This document shows positions 5,347-5,424 of a stretch of DNA of 5,424 nucleotides, piece by piece (positions within the stretch are counted from its first letter, which is position 1; each line of letters begins with the position of its first letter). The stretch comes from CAZFAT01 sp964517075 (GTDB lineage: Bacteria > Acidobacteriota > Vicinamibacteria > Vicinamibacterales > SCN-69-37). The position numbers and the translations under genes are program-made. Location: positions 1 through 5,424 of the forward strand of contig CAZFAT010000295.1 in assembly GCA_964517075.1 (NCBI GenBank), in the 5' to 3' direction. The notes beneath the pieces are model-generated. The model made no database searches. It was not told the origin of the DNA and saw nothing but the letters and a program-made list of their open reading frames with translations.

Positions 5347-5424
5347 ATGGATCGGGACGACATCCGCCGCAACATGGAAGCCTGGCGGGATGCCGCGCGC
5401 CGCGGCGCCGATGCGGGCTTCGAC
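5347..5424 (+). CDS. N-terminal fragment of an unidentified protein (3' truncated)
   Basis: From the ATG at 5347 an open frame runs to the last base and gives 26 residues (MDRDDIRRNMEAWRDAARRG then ADAGFD). It is a charged, helical start with no diagnostic motif. The location just after a terminator and the continuing frame support a new gene. An in-frame GTG at 5335 is an alternative start; GGAGG at 5316-5320 is 14 bases before it and too far (26 bases) from the ATG. TATCGT at 5331-5336 would suit leaderless expression from the ATG. The product cannot be identified from this much sequence. Confidence 0.5.
   Translation, partial: MDRDDIRRNMEAWRDAARRGADAGFD

Overview
The window is GC-rich, about two thirds by eye, and densely coding. 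Its gene content and protein style suggest a soil or sediment Acidobacteriota, possibly Vicinamibacteria-like. That assignment is an inference from protein resemblance; no marker gene is present.

Layout. Bases 1-333 hold the C-terminal end of a gene that starts upstream, with an NTF2/SnoaL-like domain. Next come three co-directional genes: a multi-zinc-ribbon protein (370-1092), an SPFH-domain protein with a C-terminal excisionase-type helix-turn-helix (1194-2252), and a double-zinc-ribbon protein with one C-terminal membrane helix (2254-3375). The last two are separated by one base. The set resembles the ydjGHI module of Bacillus subtilis, in which zinc-ribbon membrane proteins recruit an SPFH protein, but no pspA gene is visible here. 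The 101-bp gap before the SPFH gene carries an imperfect GGTTC-type short repeat.

A COG1926-type phosphoribosyltransferase lies on the minus strand (3522-4226), converging on this module. The 146-bp convergent gap is not empty: on the minus strand it reads as a decayed fragment of the N-terminal part of an RtcB RNA ligase (MPFIFKH-type segment), so rtcB probably once followed the phosphoribosyltransferase gene. The phosphoribosyltransferase has a clear Shine-Dalgarno sequence and a possible sigma-54 (-24/-12) promoter.

A divergent 270-bp intergenic region separates it from a single gene for an exported protein of unknown function (4497-5201). That gene has a strong ribosome-binding site and ends at a textbook intrinsic terminator (5243-5284). 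A last gene begins at about 5347 and runs off the window.

How the genes work together: the three plus-strand genes very likely form one membrane-associated complex or pathway. The phosphoribosyltransferase and the exported protein look like independent transcription units. I see no tRNA, rRNA, CRISPR array or insertion sequence.
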